DNA from: CAJCIS01 sp965276755
GTDB taxonomy: Bacteria > Pseudomonadota > Alphaproteobacteria > Acetobacterales > Acetobacteraceae
DNA length: 64,000 nucleotides
Direction: 5' to 3'
Assembly (NCBI GenBank): GCA_965276755.1
Contig: OZ255625.1
Location: 1-64,000, forward strand
Below are positions 7,718-16,513 of the stretch, piece after piece (positions within the stretch are counted from its first letter, which is position 1; each line of letters begins with the position of its first letter). The position numbers and the translations under genes were made by a program. The notes beneath the pieces are model-generated. The model was not told the DNA's origin, did not search any database, and saw only the letters and a list, made by a program, of their open reading frames with translations.

Positions 7718-8256
7718 TGTGGTGCTTTCATTCTCTCTGCGATGACCATCCTGACTATGGCCGGACGCAACCTTATGGCCATCTCTCGTGCCAGGCCGCT
7801 GCTTGGCACGTTTACAAGCGCGACTGTCGAGGCCACCGCGGCAATTGCGGGTTGGCAGATGGACAGGACGGCCTCGGCTACCTCGCGCGGATGCCGCGTG
7901 CCTGGCGCCAGGCGGCGCACCTGTTCGACCAGGCAGGCCTGCATGAGCGGGACCAGGGCCGCGCTTGCCTTGTGCCGCGCCGCGTCCTGGCGATCTTGCA
8001 CCGCCTGCGCCAGGCGCTGGTCGGCTTGCCAGGCGGCATCTTCCTGCGCGCGCAGTTCGTGCTGCCGGCGCAAATCCGCGTCTTGCCAGGCTTCCTGCTG
8101 CGCCTCGCCGATCCGCCAGACGGTTACGGTCTCCTCGACGGAAGTCTGGCCAGTGCCGATCGTGCAGGCGGACAAGGCGGCGAGCAGGCAGAGCAAATGG
8201 GCGTTATAGTGAAAACGTGTCAAGCGCGTTTGACCTTTGCTGGCCTTCCGCTTCAT
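7714..8256 (-). CDS. lipoprotein of unknown function
   Basis: An ATG at 8256 gives a lysine/arginine-rich start, a hydrophobic stretch (LLCLLAALSAC) and a lipobox ending at Cys 31. The mature part is helical and rich in Gln, Ala and charged residues (AQQEAWQDADLRRQHELRAQ), suggesting a coiled coil. It includes two cysteines (MQACLVEQV, LSICQPA). No known domain is evident. The stop overlaps the lipase ATG, so the two envelope proteins are probably made together. A longer form from GTG 8283 is possible. Confidence 0.65.
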   Translation of the reverse strand: MKRKASKGQTRLTRFHYNAHLLCLLAALSACTIGTGQTSVEETVTVWRIGEAQQEAWQDADLRRQHELRAQEDAAWQADQRLAQAVQDRQDAARHKASAALVPLMQACLVEQVRRLAPGTRHPREVAEAVLSICQPAIAAVASTVALVNVPSSGLAREMAIRLRPAIVRMVIAERMKAPQ

Positions 8257-8294
8257 GGAAGGCGTCATGACGCGCCAGATCACGTGAAATCTTA

Positions 8295-9437
8295 ATGGAC
8301 GCCCGGCAAAAACGCTATACCGTCCTTGATAGCTGGCGCGGCATATCCGCTTGTCTTGTCGTCCTTCTTCACTGTGAAATCCACAGCCACATAGACGGGC
8401 TTGGCTTCTTCCGGGGCGGGTTCCTGTGGGTGGATTTTTTCTTCGTGCTGAGCGGTTTCGTCATCACTGAAAACTACTACGACCGGATCATTAGGGGTTT
8501 TCCGATCAGGAAGTTTCTGCTCCTTCGTCTGGGCCGGATTTATCCGCTCCACGCGTTCGTCCTGGCCTTGTTGCTTGCAAGGGAGTTGACGCAAGACTTT
8601 CTGTCTCCTGGCACGCTTTTCGCCAATCCGACATTTTCCTTCGGCAGCCTGTTGGGCGAACCTCCTGCTTGTTCACAGCCTCGGGCTCTTTAGCCGGGTC
8701 ACATGGAACGTGCCAAGTTGGAGCATCAGCACAGAGCTTGCCGCCTATATCCTGTTTGCGGTTGGGATCGGCCTTCTCGGCAGCAAGCTATGGATTGCCG
8801 AGCTTGCCATTGCGATCATGGCACCCTTGGTTTTGGCATCCGTCCATGGCGACATGAACGTTACTTATGATTGGGGCGCACTCCGCTGCGTCTACGGCTT
8901 TGGGGCGGGTGCGCTTTGTTACCGCCTGCATGTGAAATATCTGCAAGGCCTGAAGGCGCCTTTTTTCCTGATGACAATAGTGGAAGCTGTCCTTGCAACA
9001 GGTGCTGGGCTGTTTGTGTGTTATGCCAGCCCCTCGCGCGTCGGCATTGCTTCACCTTACATGTTCTCGTTCCTCGTTCTGGCATTTGCACAGGAGGGTG
9101 GGGCATTAAGCAAGGTCCTGAAGACCAGATTCATAGTTTCTCTCGGTCTTCTATCGTATTCAATCTACATGCTGCAATATTTTATTCAGACACTGTTCTA
9201 TCATGCCGCACCGGTTTTCGGATACGTGTTGAAACAAAGTGATCCCATACGGGGTTTCCGCCAAGGCACGAGGTCAGGCTGCTTCCCGTCACCATTGGGC
9301 AGGGCGATTTGATGATCATCGTCATCATGGTCTGCGTCGTGACAGCGAGCGTCTTTACCCGCCGCTGGGTGGAACTCCCGGCCAACAAATGGATACGAGG
9401 TTTGGCAGACCGGCAATGGCCCGCTTGCACCGACTGA
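8295..9437 (+). pseudogene. acyltransferase 3 (OafA/YrhL-like), two frameshifts
   Basis: The first frame gives the family start DSWRGISACLVVLLHCE, then FFFVLSGFVI and LLLRLGRIYPLHAFVL, and ends falsely at 8693. A second frame from about 8660 continues with LLVHSLGLFSR, WNVPSWSISTELAAYILF and the later helices (SLGLLSYSIYMLQYFIQ) to about 9240. The last helix and the RRWVELPANKWIRG tail are back in the first frame, ending at TGA 9435. Joined, this is a normal-length (about 380 aa) membrane acyltransferase that O-acylates sugars of envelope glycans. As sequenced it cannot be translated whole. Confidence 0.8.
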
Positions 9438-9516
9438 GCACAATACCCCCAACCTTTCATCCCTTGGTCGAGGCCAGGCGATAGGCTATCAGTAGCCCAT
9501 CAACATCGAGGCAGAG

Positions 9517-9729
9517 ATGGCGTTCGGCGCGGATAGCCCAAGCCCCCCGCCCGGCTTCACGCCGGAAACATTTACGGTGAATGAGCGCGTGCTGGCTTGC
9601 GACGGCAGCGGCGGGCCACTCGGCCATCCGCGCGTCTGGCTGCGCATCGTCGGCACGCAAACCTTTTGCCCCTATTGCTCGCGCGTCTTCGTGCTGGCCC
9701 AGGGCGCGGGAGACGAGCCTGGACACTGA
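9517..9729 (+). CDS. zinc-finger (CHCC) protein, NDUFS6-like
   Basis: The 70-residue protein carries the CHCC zinc-finger pattern: C in VLACDGSGG, H in PLGHPRVWL, and two Cys in FCPYCSRVFVL. This is the domain of the small NDUFS6/YmcB-like zinc proteins that accompany complex I in mitochondria and alphaproteobacteria. GAGG precedes the ATG. The 3' end overlaps the proposed start of polA by a few bases, so the two genes are coupled. Confidence 0.85.
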   Translation: MAFGADSPSPPPGFTPETFTVNERVLACDGSGGPLGHPRVWLRIVGTQTFCPYCSRVFVLAQGAGDEPGH

Positions 9730-12451
9730 GAGCGCGGCTGCGCCCCACCTGATCCTGATCGACGGATCGGGCTACATCTTCCGCGCCTTTCACGCCCTGC
9801 CGCCGATGATGCGGGGTGACGGCACGCCGGTGAATGCCGTCTTCGGTTTTACCAACATGCTGGCCAAATTTATGCGCGAGCATACCGGCACGCATCTGGC
9901 CGTGGTGTTTGACGCCGGCCGCACGACTTTCCGCAACCGGCTGTATGACCAGTACAAGGCGCATCGGCCCGAGCCGGCGCCCGAGCTGATCCCGCAATTC
10001 AAGCTGGTGCGCGATGCCACCGCAGCGTTCGGCGTGGCGTCCATCGAGCTCGATGATTGGGAGGCCGACGATCTGATTGCCACCTACACGCGAGAGGGTG
10101 CCGAGGCTGGCATGGAGGTCACCATCGTCAGTTCCGACAAGGATCTGATGCAGCTGATCCGCCCGGGCGTGTGCATGCTCGATCCGATCAAGCAGAAGAC
10201 GCTGGGTGCGGTTGACGTCATGGAGAAGTTCGGCGTGCCGCCCGAGAAGATCGTCGAAGTGCAGGCGCTGATGGGCGACAGCATAGACAACGTGCCAGGC
10301 GTGCCCGGCATCGGGCCGAAGAACGCCGCGGAACTGATCCAGTGCTACGGCGATGTCGAGGCGGTGCTGGCCGCGGCGCCATCGATGAAACCATCCAAGC
10401 GGCGGGACAATCTGATCACCTATGCCGAGGCCGCGCGCATTTCCCGCAAGCTGGTGGAATTGTGCGATCGTGCGCCGCTGCCCTTGGCACTGGACACGCT
10501 GACCGCGGCACCACCTGACAACAAGCGGCTGGCGGACTTTTTGCACGCCATGGGTTTTCGCAGCACGGCGCTGCGGTTGAATTTGGACCGAGAGGCGGCG
10601 CCGGCGGCTGGCGCGCCCATTGCGGACGGGCCTGCCGCAGCCTGGGGAAATTACGAAGTCATCAGCACGGCAGAGGCTCTGGCGGCGTGGGTGGCACAGG
10701 CAATTGCCGCGCGGCGCGTGGCGCTGCACGTGCAGACCGATGGCAATCCGCGACCGTGGCAAGCCGCGTTTCTGGGTGTGGCGTTTGCGGTAGGCGAGGG
10801 ACGCGCGGCCTACATGCCGCGCCCGACGGGGGAGCTGACCGAACCGCGCCTGCCGTTGGAGGAAGCCGCGCCTGAATTGTCGCGGTTGCTGACGGATCCA
10901 TCAGTGTTGAAGATTGTGCCCAACGCGAAACACGCAGGTCTGGTGCTGCGCCAGGCCGGGCTGCCGGCGCCCTGGCCGGTCAGCGACCCGTGCGTGGTGG
11001 CTTATGCACAGACCGCCGGCGCGCATGATCATGGGCTTGCCGATCTCGCACCGCTGCATCTTGGCCATACGACCAAATCGCTGGACGAGACCACGGGCAC
11101 GGGTCGCAATCGCCTGACATTTGCGCAGGTGCCGATTGCGGCGGCCACGGCGTATGCGGCCGAGCAGGCGGATGCAGCCTGGCGCCTGCACGCGCGGCTT
11201 TATCCCAGCTTGCGCGACAATGGCGCGCTTGCAGTGTACGAACAGGTCGAACGCCGCCTGATCCCCGTATTATCCGAAATGGAGGCCGCAGGCATTCGCG
11301 TGGAAGAGGCGGAATTGCGCCGCATGTCGGCCGATTTCGGCGTGCGCATGGCGGGCATGGAGATTGACGCACACAAGCTGGCGGGGCGCGCGTTTGGACT
11401 GGGCAGCCCCAAGCAATTGGGCGAGGTGCTGTTCGACGAGTTGAAATTGCCAGGCGGCAAGCGCACGCCTTCCGGCACATGGGGCACTGATGCCAACGCG
11501 CTGCAGGCGCTGGCCGATGCCGGCCACGAACTGCCTGCGCGCGTTCTGGAATGGCGGCAATTGTCCAAGCTGAAATCGACATACGCCGACGCGTTGGTCG
11601 AGGAGATCAATCCCGCCACGGGGCGCGTACACACAAGCTATGCCATGGCCGCGACCAGCACCGGGCGCATTTCCAGTAACGACCCCAATTTGCAGAATAT
11701 CCCGATCCGCACGGAGGAAGGCGCGCGCATCCGTCGCGTGTTCGTGGCCGAGCCGGGTCACGTTCTGGTCAGCGCCGATTACAGCCAGATCGAGCTGCGG
11801 CTGCTGGCCCATGTCGCCGATATCGCGCCGTTGCGCGAGGCGTTTGCCACCGAGCAGGATATTCATGCGCGCACGGCGAGCGAGGTTTTCGGAATACCGC
11901 TGGCGCAGATGGATGGCGTGACGCGCCGGCGCGCGAAGGCGATCAATTTCGGCATCATCTACGGCATCAGCGCATTCGGCCTGGCGCGGCAGCTCGGGAT
12001 TGAGGCAGCCGAGGCCAAAAGCTATATAGACGCTTATTTCCTGCGCTATCCCGGTATTCGCGATTACATGGAGCGCACCAAGGAAGAGGCGCGCATCAAC
12101 GGCTATGTGCTGACACCCTTTGGCCGGCGCTGCTGGATACCGGGGATTGCCGATCGCAACATGGCCAAGCGGGCAGGGGCGGAGCGCCAGGCGATCAATG
12201 CGCCGCTTCAGGGGGGCGGGGCGGATATCATGAAGCGGGCCATGGTGCGCCTGCCGGCGGCGCTGCGCGAGGCGGGCCTATCGGCGCGTCTGTTGCTGAC
12301 TGTGCATGACGAGTTGCTGTTTGAGGCGCATGCCGATGAGGCTGAGGTGTTGGCGGGCGTGGCGCGCCGGGTGATGGAAGCGGCCGCGGTTTTGAGCGTG
12401 CCGTTGGTGGTGGAGACGGGTGTTGGTGCGTCCTGGGGAGAGGCGCATTAG
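9719..12451 (+). CDS. polA: DNA polymerase I
   Basis: This is a three-part PolA. The 5' nuclease is at residues 10-310 (HLILIDGSGYIFRAF, DNVPGVPGIGPKNA), a degenerate 3'-5' exonuclease domain is at about 310-520, and the polymerase follows with motif A DYSQIELRLLAH, motif B RRRAKAINFGIIYG and motif C VHDELLFEA. It fills gaps in repair and removes RNA primers. The three proofreading motifs are lost: DxE reads HVQ in ALHVQTDG, NxxxD reads NAKHA, and YxxxD reads YAAEQ. No ATG, GTG or TTG lies near the conserved N-terminus. CTG at 9719 with GGGAG 6 bases upstream fits; the next upstream start, GTG 9581, would overlap the zinc-finger gene by 150 bases. Confidence 0.92.
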   Translation: MDTESAAAPHLILIDGSGYIFRAFHALPPMMRGDGTPVNAVFGFTNMLAKFMREHTGTHLAVVFDAGRTTFRNRLYDQYKAHRPEPAPELIPQFKLVRDATAAFGVASIELDDWEADDLIATYTREGAEAGMEVTIVSSDKDLMQLIRPGVCMLDPIKQKTLGAVDVMEKFGVPPEKIVEVQALMGDSIDNVPGVPGIGPKNAAELIQCYGDVEAVLAAAPSMKPSKRRDNLITYAEAARISRKLVELCDRAPLPLALDTLTAAPPDNKRLADFLHAMGFRSTALRLNLDREAAPAAGAPIADGPAAAWGNYEVISTAEALAAWVAQAIAARRVALHVQTDGNPRPWQAAFLGVAFAVGEGRAAYMPRPTGELTEPRLPLEEAAPELSRLLTDPSVLKIVPNAKHAGLVLRQAGLPAPWPVSDPCVVAYAQTAGAHDHGLADLAPLHLGHTTKSLDETTGTGRNRLTFAQVPIAAATAYAAEQADAAWRLHARLYPSLRDNGALAVYEQVERRLIPVLSEMEAAGIRVEEAELRRMSADFGVRMAGMEIDAHKLAGRAFGLGSPKQLGEVLFDELKLPGGKRTPSGTWGTDANALQALADAGHELPARVLEWRQLSKLKSTYADALVEEINPATGRVHTSYAMAATSTGRISSNDPNLQNIPIRTEEGARIRRVFVAEPGHVLVSADYSQIELRLLAHVADIAPLREAFATEQDIHARTASEVFGIPLAQMDGVTRRRAKAINFGIIYGISAFGLARQLGIEAAEAKSYIDAYFLRYPGIRDYMERTKEEARINGYVLTPFGRRCWIPGIADRNMAKRAGAERQAINAPLQGGGADIMKRAMVRLPAALREAGLSARLLLTVHDELLFEAHADEAEVLAGVARRVMEAAAVLSVPLVVETGVGASWGEAH

Positions 12452-12471
12452 GAGCGCTTGGCCACAATGAT

Positions 12472-12520
12472 GACGGCGGGTCTGAGTGGCTGGCGTATAC
12501 GTCAGCCACATCTCCCCCAC
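12472..12520. repeat. family A repeat, GACGTATACGTC variant
   Basis: The unit reads GACGGCGGGTCTGAGTGGCT, then GGCGTATACGTCAGCC, then ACATCTCCCCCAC. It has the flanks of family A, but its centre is the TATACGT palindrome instead of ATGGCAC. It lies between the convergent polA and phosphotriesterase-like genes. Confidence 0.7.
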
Positions 12521-12528
12521 TTCTTGGC

Positions 12529-13503
12529 TTAGTGCGGCTTGTCATCCCCCGCAAAAAACCGTCGCACATTCTCCGTCACGATATGATCCAGATCCGCCTG
12601 GCTGACCCCCATTTCCACCAAAGCCGGAAATATAGTCTCGAACAGATGCGTCATGTGCCAATTCGGCAGCACGTCCTTCACCGCCTCCGGCGAGCCTACC
12701 CCCGGTATCCCGCCCATCCAGCAATTCACCTTGTCATGGCTGACCAGCAGACTGTCCCGATACCCCGCATCAATCATCTGCTTCAGGTTCTTCATCCGCG
12801 ACTCATCGCTGTTGAAGATCGTGATCCCAAACCGATCAAACCCGACATATGCCCCCCGCTCCGCCAGCGACTTCTGATAGGGATGATCGTCCCGCCCGCA
12901 GCTATGCCCCACCAGCAGCCGATGCGGCCCAGTCCCCTCACCCGTGACGATGTCGATCTGGTCATGCCCGCACGTGCAGTTCTGCGTATGTGACAGCAGA
13001 GGCAACCCGGTGATCTTCGCCACCCTTGCCGCCGCAGTCAGCAGCTTGCGTTCGTAGTCGGAGACCACGCCGTCGCCTGTGGCGATCTTGATCAGCCCCG
13101 GCTTGATGCCGCTCTGGCCGATGCCGTCCTCGATCTCCTTCTGGTAGATATCCGCGATTTCCTGCACGTCGAAATGGCGGAACATGAAGGGGATGCCTTC
13201 CGCCTCGAAATAGGCGCCCGTCGTTGAGATCAGCGTAACACCGCTGCGCTGTGAGACCTCGGCATTGAACGTCACGTCGCGCCCCAGATCCATAGGACAG
13301 GGATCGACGACGGTTTGCACGCCGTAGGCCCGCAATTGCTGGAAGGCATCGACGGCGCGATGCAGCGCCTCGGCGCGGATGAAGGGCGGCATGCGCGCAT
13401 CCATGAACCAGCCCGGGTAGCCGATCAGCACGTGTTCGTGCACCAGCGCGCGACCGAGTTCGGCGGGTGCGCGGCGGCCGAGGACGGTGTTTACGTATTC
13501 CAT
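12529..13503 (-). CDS. phosphotriesterase family metal-dependent hydrolase
   Basis: The 324-residue protein has the binuclear metal site of the phosphotriesterase/PLL branch of the amidohydrolase superfamily. It shows HEH in ALVHEHVLIGYPG, the bridging lysine in GLIKIATGDG, His in PLLSHTQNC and VGHSCGRDD, and the last Asp in LVSHDKVN. These proteins are cytoplasmic and often act on lactones or phosphoesters. The substrate here is unknown. No operon partner is adjacent; family A repeats flank the gene on both sides. Confidence 0.85.
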   Translation of the reverse strand: MEYVNTVLGRRAPAELGRALVHEHVLIGYPGWFMDARMPPFIRAEALHRAVDAFQQLRAYGVQTVVDPCPMDLGRDVTFNAEVSQRSGVTLISTTGAYFEAEGIPFMFRHFDVQEIADIYQKEIEDGIGQSGIKPGLIKIATGDGVVSDYERKLLTAAARVAKITGLPLLSHTQNCTCGHDQIDIVTGEGTGPHRLLVGHSCGRDDHPYQKSLAERGAYVGFDRFGITIFNSDESRMKNLKQMIDAGYRDSLLVSHDKVNCWMGGIPGVGSPEAVKDVLPNWHMTHLFETIFPALVEMGVSQADLDHIVTENVRRFFAGDDKPH

Positions 13504-13520
13504 TTCTTTCCCTCCCGAAA

Positions 13521-13640
13521 GGAAGGTTGGGGGAGATGTGGCTGACGTATACGTCAGCCCCCCCCAGACCCCCCGTCATTTGTCTTGACCCGCCCTAAAT
13601 AATGACGGGGGGTCTTGGGGGGATGGCACATCCCACCCAG
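13521..13640. repeat. family A inverted pair
   Basis: The left arm (13521-13577) contains the perfect 20-base palindrome GGCTGACGTATACGTCAGCC in place of the usual centre. The right arm (13604-13640) has the usual GGGGATGGCACAT centre. A 26-base spacer separates them. The pair lies upstream of the phosphotriesterase-like gene and downstream of the carboxypeptidase gene. Confidence 0.75.
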
Positions 13641-13646
13641 TTCTTC

Positions 13647-15323
13647 TTACTTCACGTTATTCGTCCGCCCCACAAAAGCCGCCACATTATCATGCAACTG
13701 CTTCAGCGCATCCTGATTAGCATACACCATGTGCCCAGACTCATAAGTCTTGAAATCCAGATTACCCATAAGCCGGTGCGGTATGTCCATGTGCTTCAGC
13801 TCGTACACCGCGGCAAAATAGGGCGTCGCCAAATCATAGTACCCGCCATTGACCAACACCTTCAGATTGGGATTGGTCTTCATCGCATTGGCCAGATCGG
13901 CCACAACGTTCAGCGTCTCGCTGGAAGGCTCGGACTCACCTGGTGGCGTGTGGGCAAAATCCCAATGGTGGATTTCCACCTCGGCGTGGAACACCCGATC
14001 GACCCCGAAATGCAGGTCTCGCCGCACATAATCGTTGAACACGCTGACATAGGCAGACGATATGGCCGAAGATTGCGGATCGTAATCTGCCTCCTTGCTC
14101 AGCGGATCGATCGTCGGCCCCGAAAAACGCGTATCCAGCCGGCCGGTCGTCTCGTCCTGGTCGTCTTGCAGCGTCTTCTCGAACTCGCCGCCATTGATGC
14201 GCAGATTGGCCTTGCGGATATAAGCCTCCGGCAGCCCCGTGTACTCGTGCAGCTTCTCCACGATGTGCTTGCGATCGTCATCGGGCAGCAGATTCCCGTC
14301 AATCAGCGCCTGCGCGTATTCGGTCGTGGCGAATTCCTCCACTTCACCCAGGAAGTCCCGCAAATCACCAGGCATGGGGTCGAGCTTCTTGTGGTAGAAC
14401 GCCGTGGCAGCGTAGGTCGGCAGCGCCAGAACGTAGGGTTCGTCAATACCCGGATTGTATTCCGGCTGATCGGCGGAGAGGCTGAAATTCAAGATCTGGC
14501 TCAGCATCACCACGCCATTGAAATCCACGCTGCGCTCGTTTTCCAGCATGTTGATCAGCACCGCGCTGCGCGTCGTGCCATAGCTTTCGCCGAACAGGTA
14601 TTTCGGGCTGTTCCATCGCCCATACTTGCCCAGGAACGCGACGATGAAATCGGCAAACGCATGCGCGTCCGCATCCACCCCCCAGAACGATTTCTCCTTG
14701 TTCGGCCCGGCCAGGCGGCCAAACCCCGTGCCCGGCGCATCGATGAAGACAAGATCGGTTGCATCCAGCAGCGAACTGTCATTATTGATCAATTGATAGG
14801 GTGCGGCAGGCGAATGCTGATCATTCAGCGTCACGACGCGCCGCGGCCCGAAGGCACCCATATGCAGCCACACGGTCGATGACCCCGGCCCGCCATTGTA
14901 CAGGAACATGACCGGCCGGGCGCCAGGTGCCACGCCCTTCTTGACATAGGCAACGTAGGACATTGCCGCTTCCGCCGTGGGATTGTGATCGCTGTCCTCG
15001 GCCGGCTTGTCGCTCTTCTCGCCCATCTGCTTCTGCGGCGCGTCGTCCCAGCCCTTGGGGTGCACCACCAGCGTGCCCACGGTTGCGTGGTAATCGATCG
15101 TATGCCCGCCGATGGTCACGCTGCCATCGCTGCCCACCTCCTCTGGGCGGAAAAAGCCGCCCTCCTCTGGCTCGGGTTTGTCGGATTTCTCTACCGGCGG
15201 CTTGTCCTTCTGCGCGCCAGCGTCCGGTGCGGCCTGCGTGGGCGGGGGCGCGCCATGCGCCCAGGCACAGGGCGCCACGGCCAAGGCTGTGCCGAGCAGA
15301 AGTAACGGGGGTAGGCGCATCAT
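13647..15323 (-). CDS. serine carboxypeptidase, peptidase family S10
   Basis: The 558-residue protein starts at ATG 15323 (AAGGAT upstream). It has a signal peptide (LPPLLLLGTALAVAPCAWA) and an acidic, proline-rich linker of about 60 residues (KDKPPVEKSDKPEPEEG). The catalytic domain shows the substrate-binding FLYNGGPGSS, nucleophile LFGESYGTTRSA, catalytic Asp in VNGGYYDLATPY and catalytic His in YESGHMVYA. S10 enzymes release C-terminal residues at acid pH and are unusual in bacteria except for acidophilic and acetic-acid types. A periplasmic or exported location is expected. Confidence 0.92.
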   Translation of the reverse strand: MMRLPPLLLLGTALAVAPCAWAHGAPPPTQAAPDAGAQKDKPPVEKSDKPEPEEGGFFRPEEVGSDGSVTIGGHTIDYHATVGTLVVHPKGWDDAPQKQMGEKSDKPAEDSDHNPTAEAAMSYVAYVKKGVAPGARPVMFLYNGGPGSSTVWLHMGAFGPRRVVTLNDQHSPAAPYQLINNDSSLLDATDLVFIDAPGTGFGRLAGPNKEKSFWGVDADAHAFADFIVAFLGKYGRWNSPKYLFGESYGTTRSAVLINMLENERSVDFNGVVMLSQILNFSLSADQPEYNPGIDEPYVLALPTYAATAFYHKKLDPMPGDLRDFLGEVEEFATTEYAQALIDGNLLPDDDRKHIVEKLHEYTGLPEAYIRKANLRINGGEFEKTLQDDQDETTGRLDTRFSGPTIDPLSKEADYDPQSSAISSAYVSVFNDYVRRDLHFGVDRVFHAEVEIHHWDFAHTPPGESEPSSETLNVVADLANAMKTNPNLKVLVNGGYYDLATPYFAAVYELKHMDIPHRLMGNLDFKTYESGHMVYANQDALKQLHDNVAAFVGRTNNVK

Positions 15324-15383
15324 CGATCCTTGTTGATCCGAAGGCGCACTTTGGCCAGGGCGGCCACGTGAGGCAAGAAGGTA

Positions 15384-15474
15384 GGGAAGCAGTTCTTTTT
15401 TGAAAAAAAGAACCAAAAAACTTTTATCAGTAGCAAAAGTTTTTTGGTCCTTTTTTCAAAAAAGGACTGCTTCC
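15384..15474. terminator. family B palindrome, inverted pair
   Basis: Two family B units face each other. In the middle, CCAAAAAACTTTT pairs with AAAAGTTTTTTGG across a short loop and is followed on either strand by a T-rich run. This makes a credible two-way terminator between the divergently oriented carboxypeptidase and dnaJ-like genes. On the left strand it would act on read-through only. Confidence 0.6.
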
Positions 15475-15506
15475 TGTTACCGGCGCCCATCGCCATATTG
15501 GCGCCC

Positions 15507-16448
15507 ATGGCTAACGACCCCTACCAGACCCTCGGCGTGCCCAAGACCGCCTCGGCCGACGACATCCGCAGCGCCTTTCGCAAGCTGGCCAAGAAGAACC
15601 ATCCGGACGTCAACCCCGGCAACGCCGCGGCCGAAGCGCGCTTCAAAGCCGCCTCCTCGGCAAACGATATCCTCTCCGACCCGGAAACCCGCGCCAAGTT
15701 CGACCGCGGCGAAATCGACGCAGAGGGCAAGCCCACCGAACGCGCCCACTACCCGCAAGGCGGGCCCGGCGCCCGCTTCCGCCGTGGCGCGGCCTCCGGC
15801 GAGGACCCGTTCTCGGACGTGTTTGCTGAAATGTTCCGCAACGGCCAAAGCCCCTTCGGCCAGGCAGGCGGGGGCGGCGGCACGCGCCAGGCGCGCGGCC
15901 AGGACCGGCAATACAGCCTGACGGTCAGCTTCCTCGAAGCCGCATCGGGCGCCAATCGCCGCCTCAGCCTTCCCGATGGCCGCACGCTTGATGTCGTCAT
16001 CCCGCCAGGCCTGTCGGACGGCCAGACCCTGCGCCTGCGCGGCCAGGGCGACGCCGGCTGGAATGGCGGTCCCGCGGGCGACGCGCTGATCGAAATTGCC
16101 GTCGCTCCCCACCCCTTCTTCCGGCGCGAGGGCGATGACATCCACCTCGACCTGCCGGTGACCATCGATGAAGCCGTCCTGGGCGCCAAAATCTCCGTAC
16201 CCACGCTGGCCGGCACCGTGCAACTGACCATTCCCAAGCACAGCGAGGCCGGCCGCCGGATGCGCCTGCGCGGCCGTGGCGTCCCGGCCCATGGCGGACG
16301 GACGGCGGGCGATCTCTATGCCACGCTCTCGCTTGTCGTGGGCGGCGAGCCGGATGCGGCTTTGGAGGCGGCGATGGGGCAATGGCGTGAACGCACCGGG
16401 GTGGATCCTCGGGCAGCGCTGCTGGCCAGCGTGGAGGATTTTGCGTAG
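15507..16448 (+). CDS. DnaJ-class co-chaperone, CbpA-like
   Basis: The 313-residue protein has an N-terminal J domain (residues 4-70: YQTLGVPKTASADDIRSAF, with HPD in KKNHPDVNPG). A Gly/Arg-rich linker follows (residues 85-130), then two DnaJ C-terminal beta domains (PDGRTLDVVIPPGLSDGQTL, PVTIDEAVLGAKISVPTLAG). There is no zinc-finger module, so it is the type II/CbpA form. It would stimulate DnaK ATPase. The ATG at 15507 is chosen because the earlier in-frame codons come from the family B repeat. Confidence 0.92.
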   Translation: MANDPYQTLGVPKTASADDIRSAFRKLAKKNHPDVNPGNAAAEARFKAASSANDILSDPETRAKFDRGEIDAEGKPTERAHYPQGGPGARFRRGAASGEDPFSDVFAEMFRNGQSPFGQAGGGGGTRQARGQDRQYSLTVSFLEAASGANRRLSLPDGRTLDVVIPPGLSDGQTLRLRGQGDAGWNGGPAGDALIEIAVAPHPFFRREGDDIHLDLPVTIDEAVLGAKISVPTLAGTVQLTIPKHSEAGRRMRLRGRGVPAHGGRTAGDLYATLSLVVGGEPDAALEAAMGQWRERTGVDPRAALLASVEDFA

Positions 16449-16451
16449 GGA

Positions 16452-16498
16452 AGAAAGTCTGTTCTTTTTTGAAAAAAAGAACCAAAAAACTTTTGTCT
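16452..16498. terminator. family B A/T-rich palindrome
   Basis: GAAGAAAGTCTGTTCTTTTTT followed by a GAAAAAAAGAACC arm and AAAAAACTTTTG lies 4 bases after the dnaJ-like stop codon. It probably terminates that transcript. Its sequence also creates a false in-frame start (MKKRTKKL) before the next gene. Confidence 0.55.
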
Positions 16499-16513
16499 TT
16501 TGGGGCTTACTTT

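Noticed and set aside
13602..14882. A 426-codon frame on the plus strand opposite the S10 carboxypeptidase.
   Set aside because: It is the shadow of the real gene: its Arg/His/Gln-rich composition follows third-position GC, and the opposite strand has a complete catalytic triad.
15384..15474. Short ORFs starting MVLFFKK or MKKRTKKL at several places.
   Set aside because: They arise from the family B palindrome, which encodes Lys/Phe runs in both directions. They are not genes and were not used as starts.
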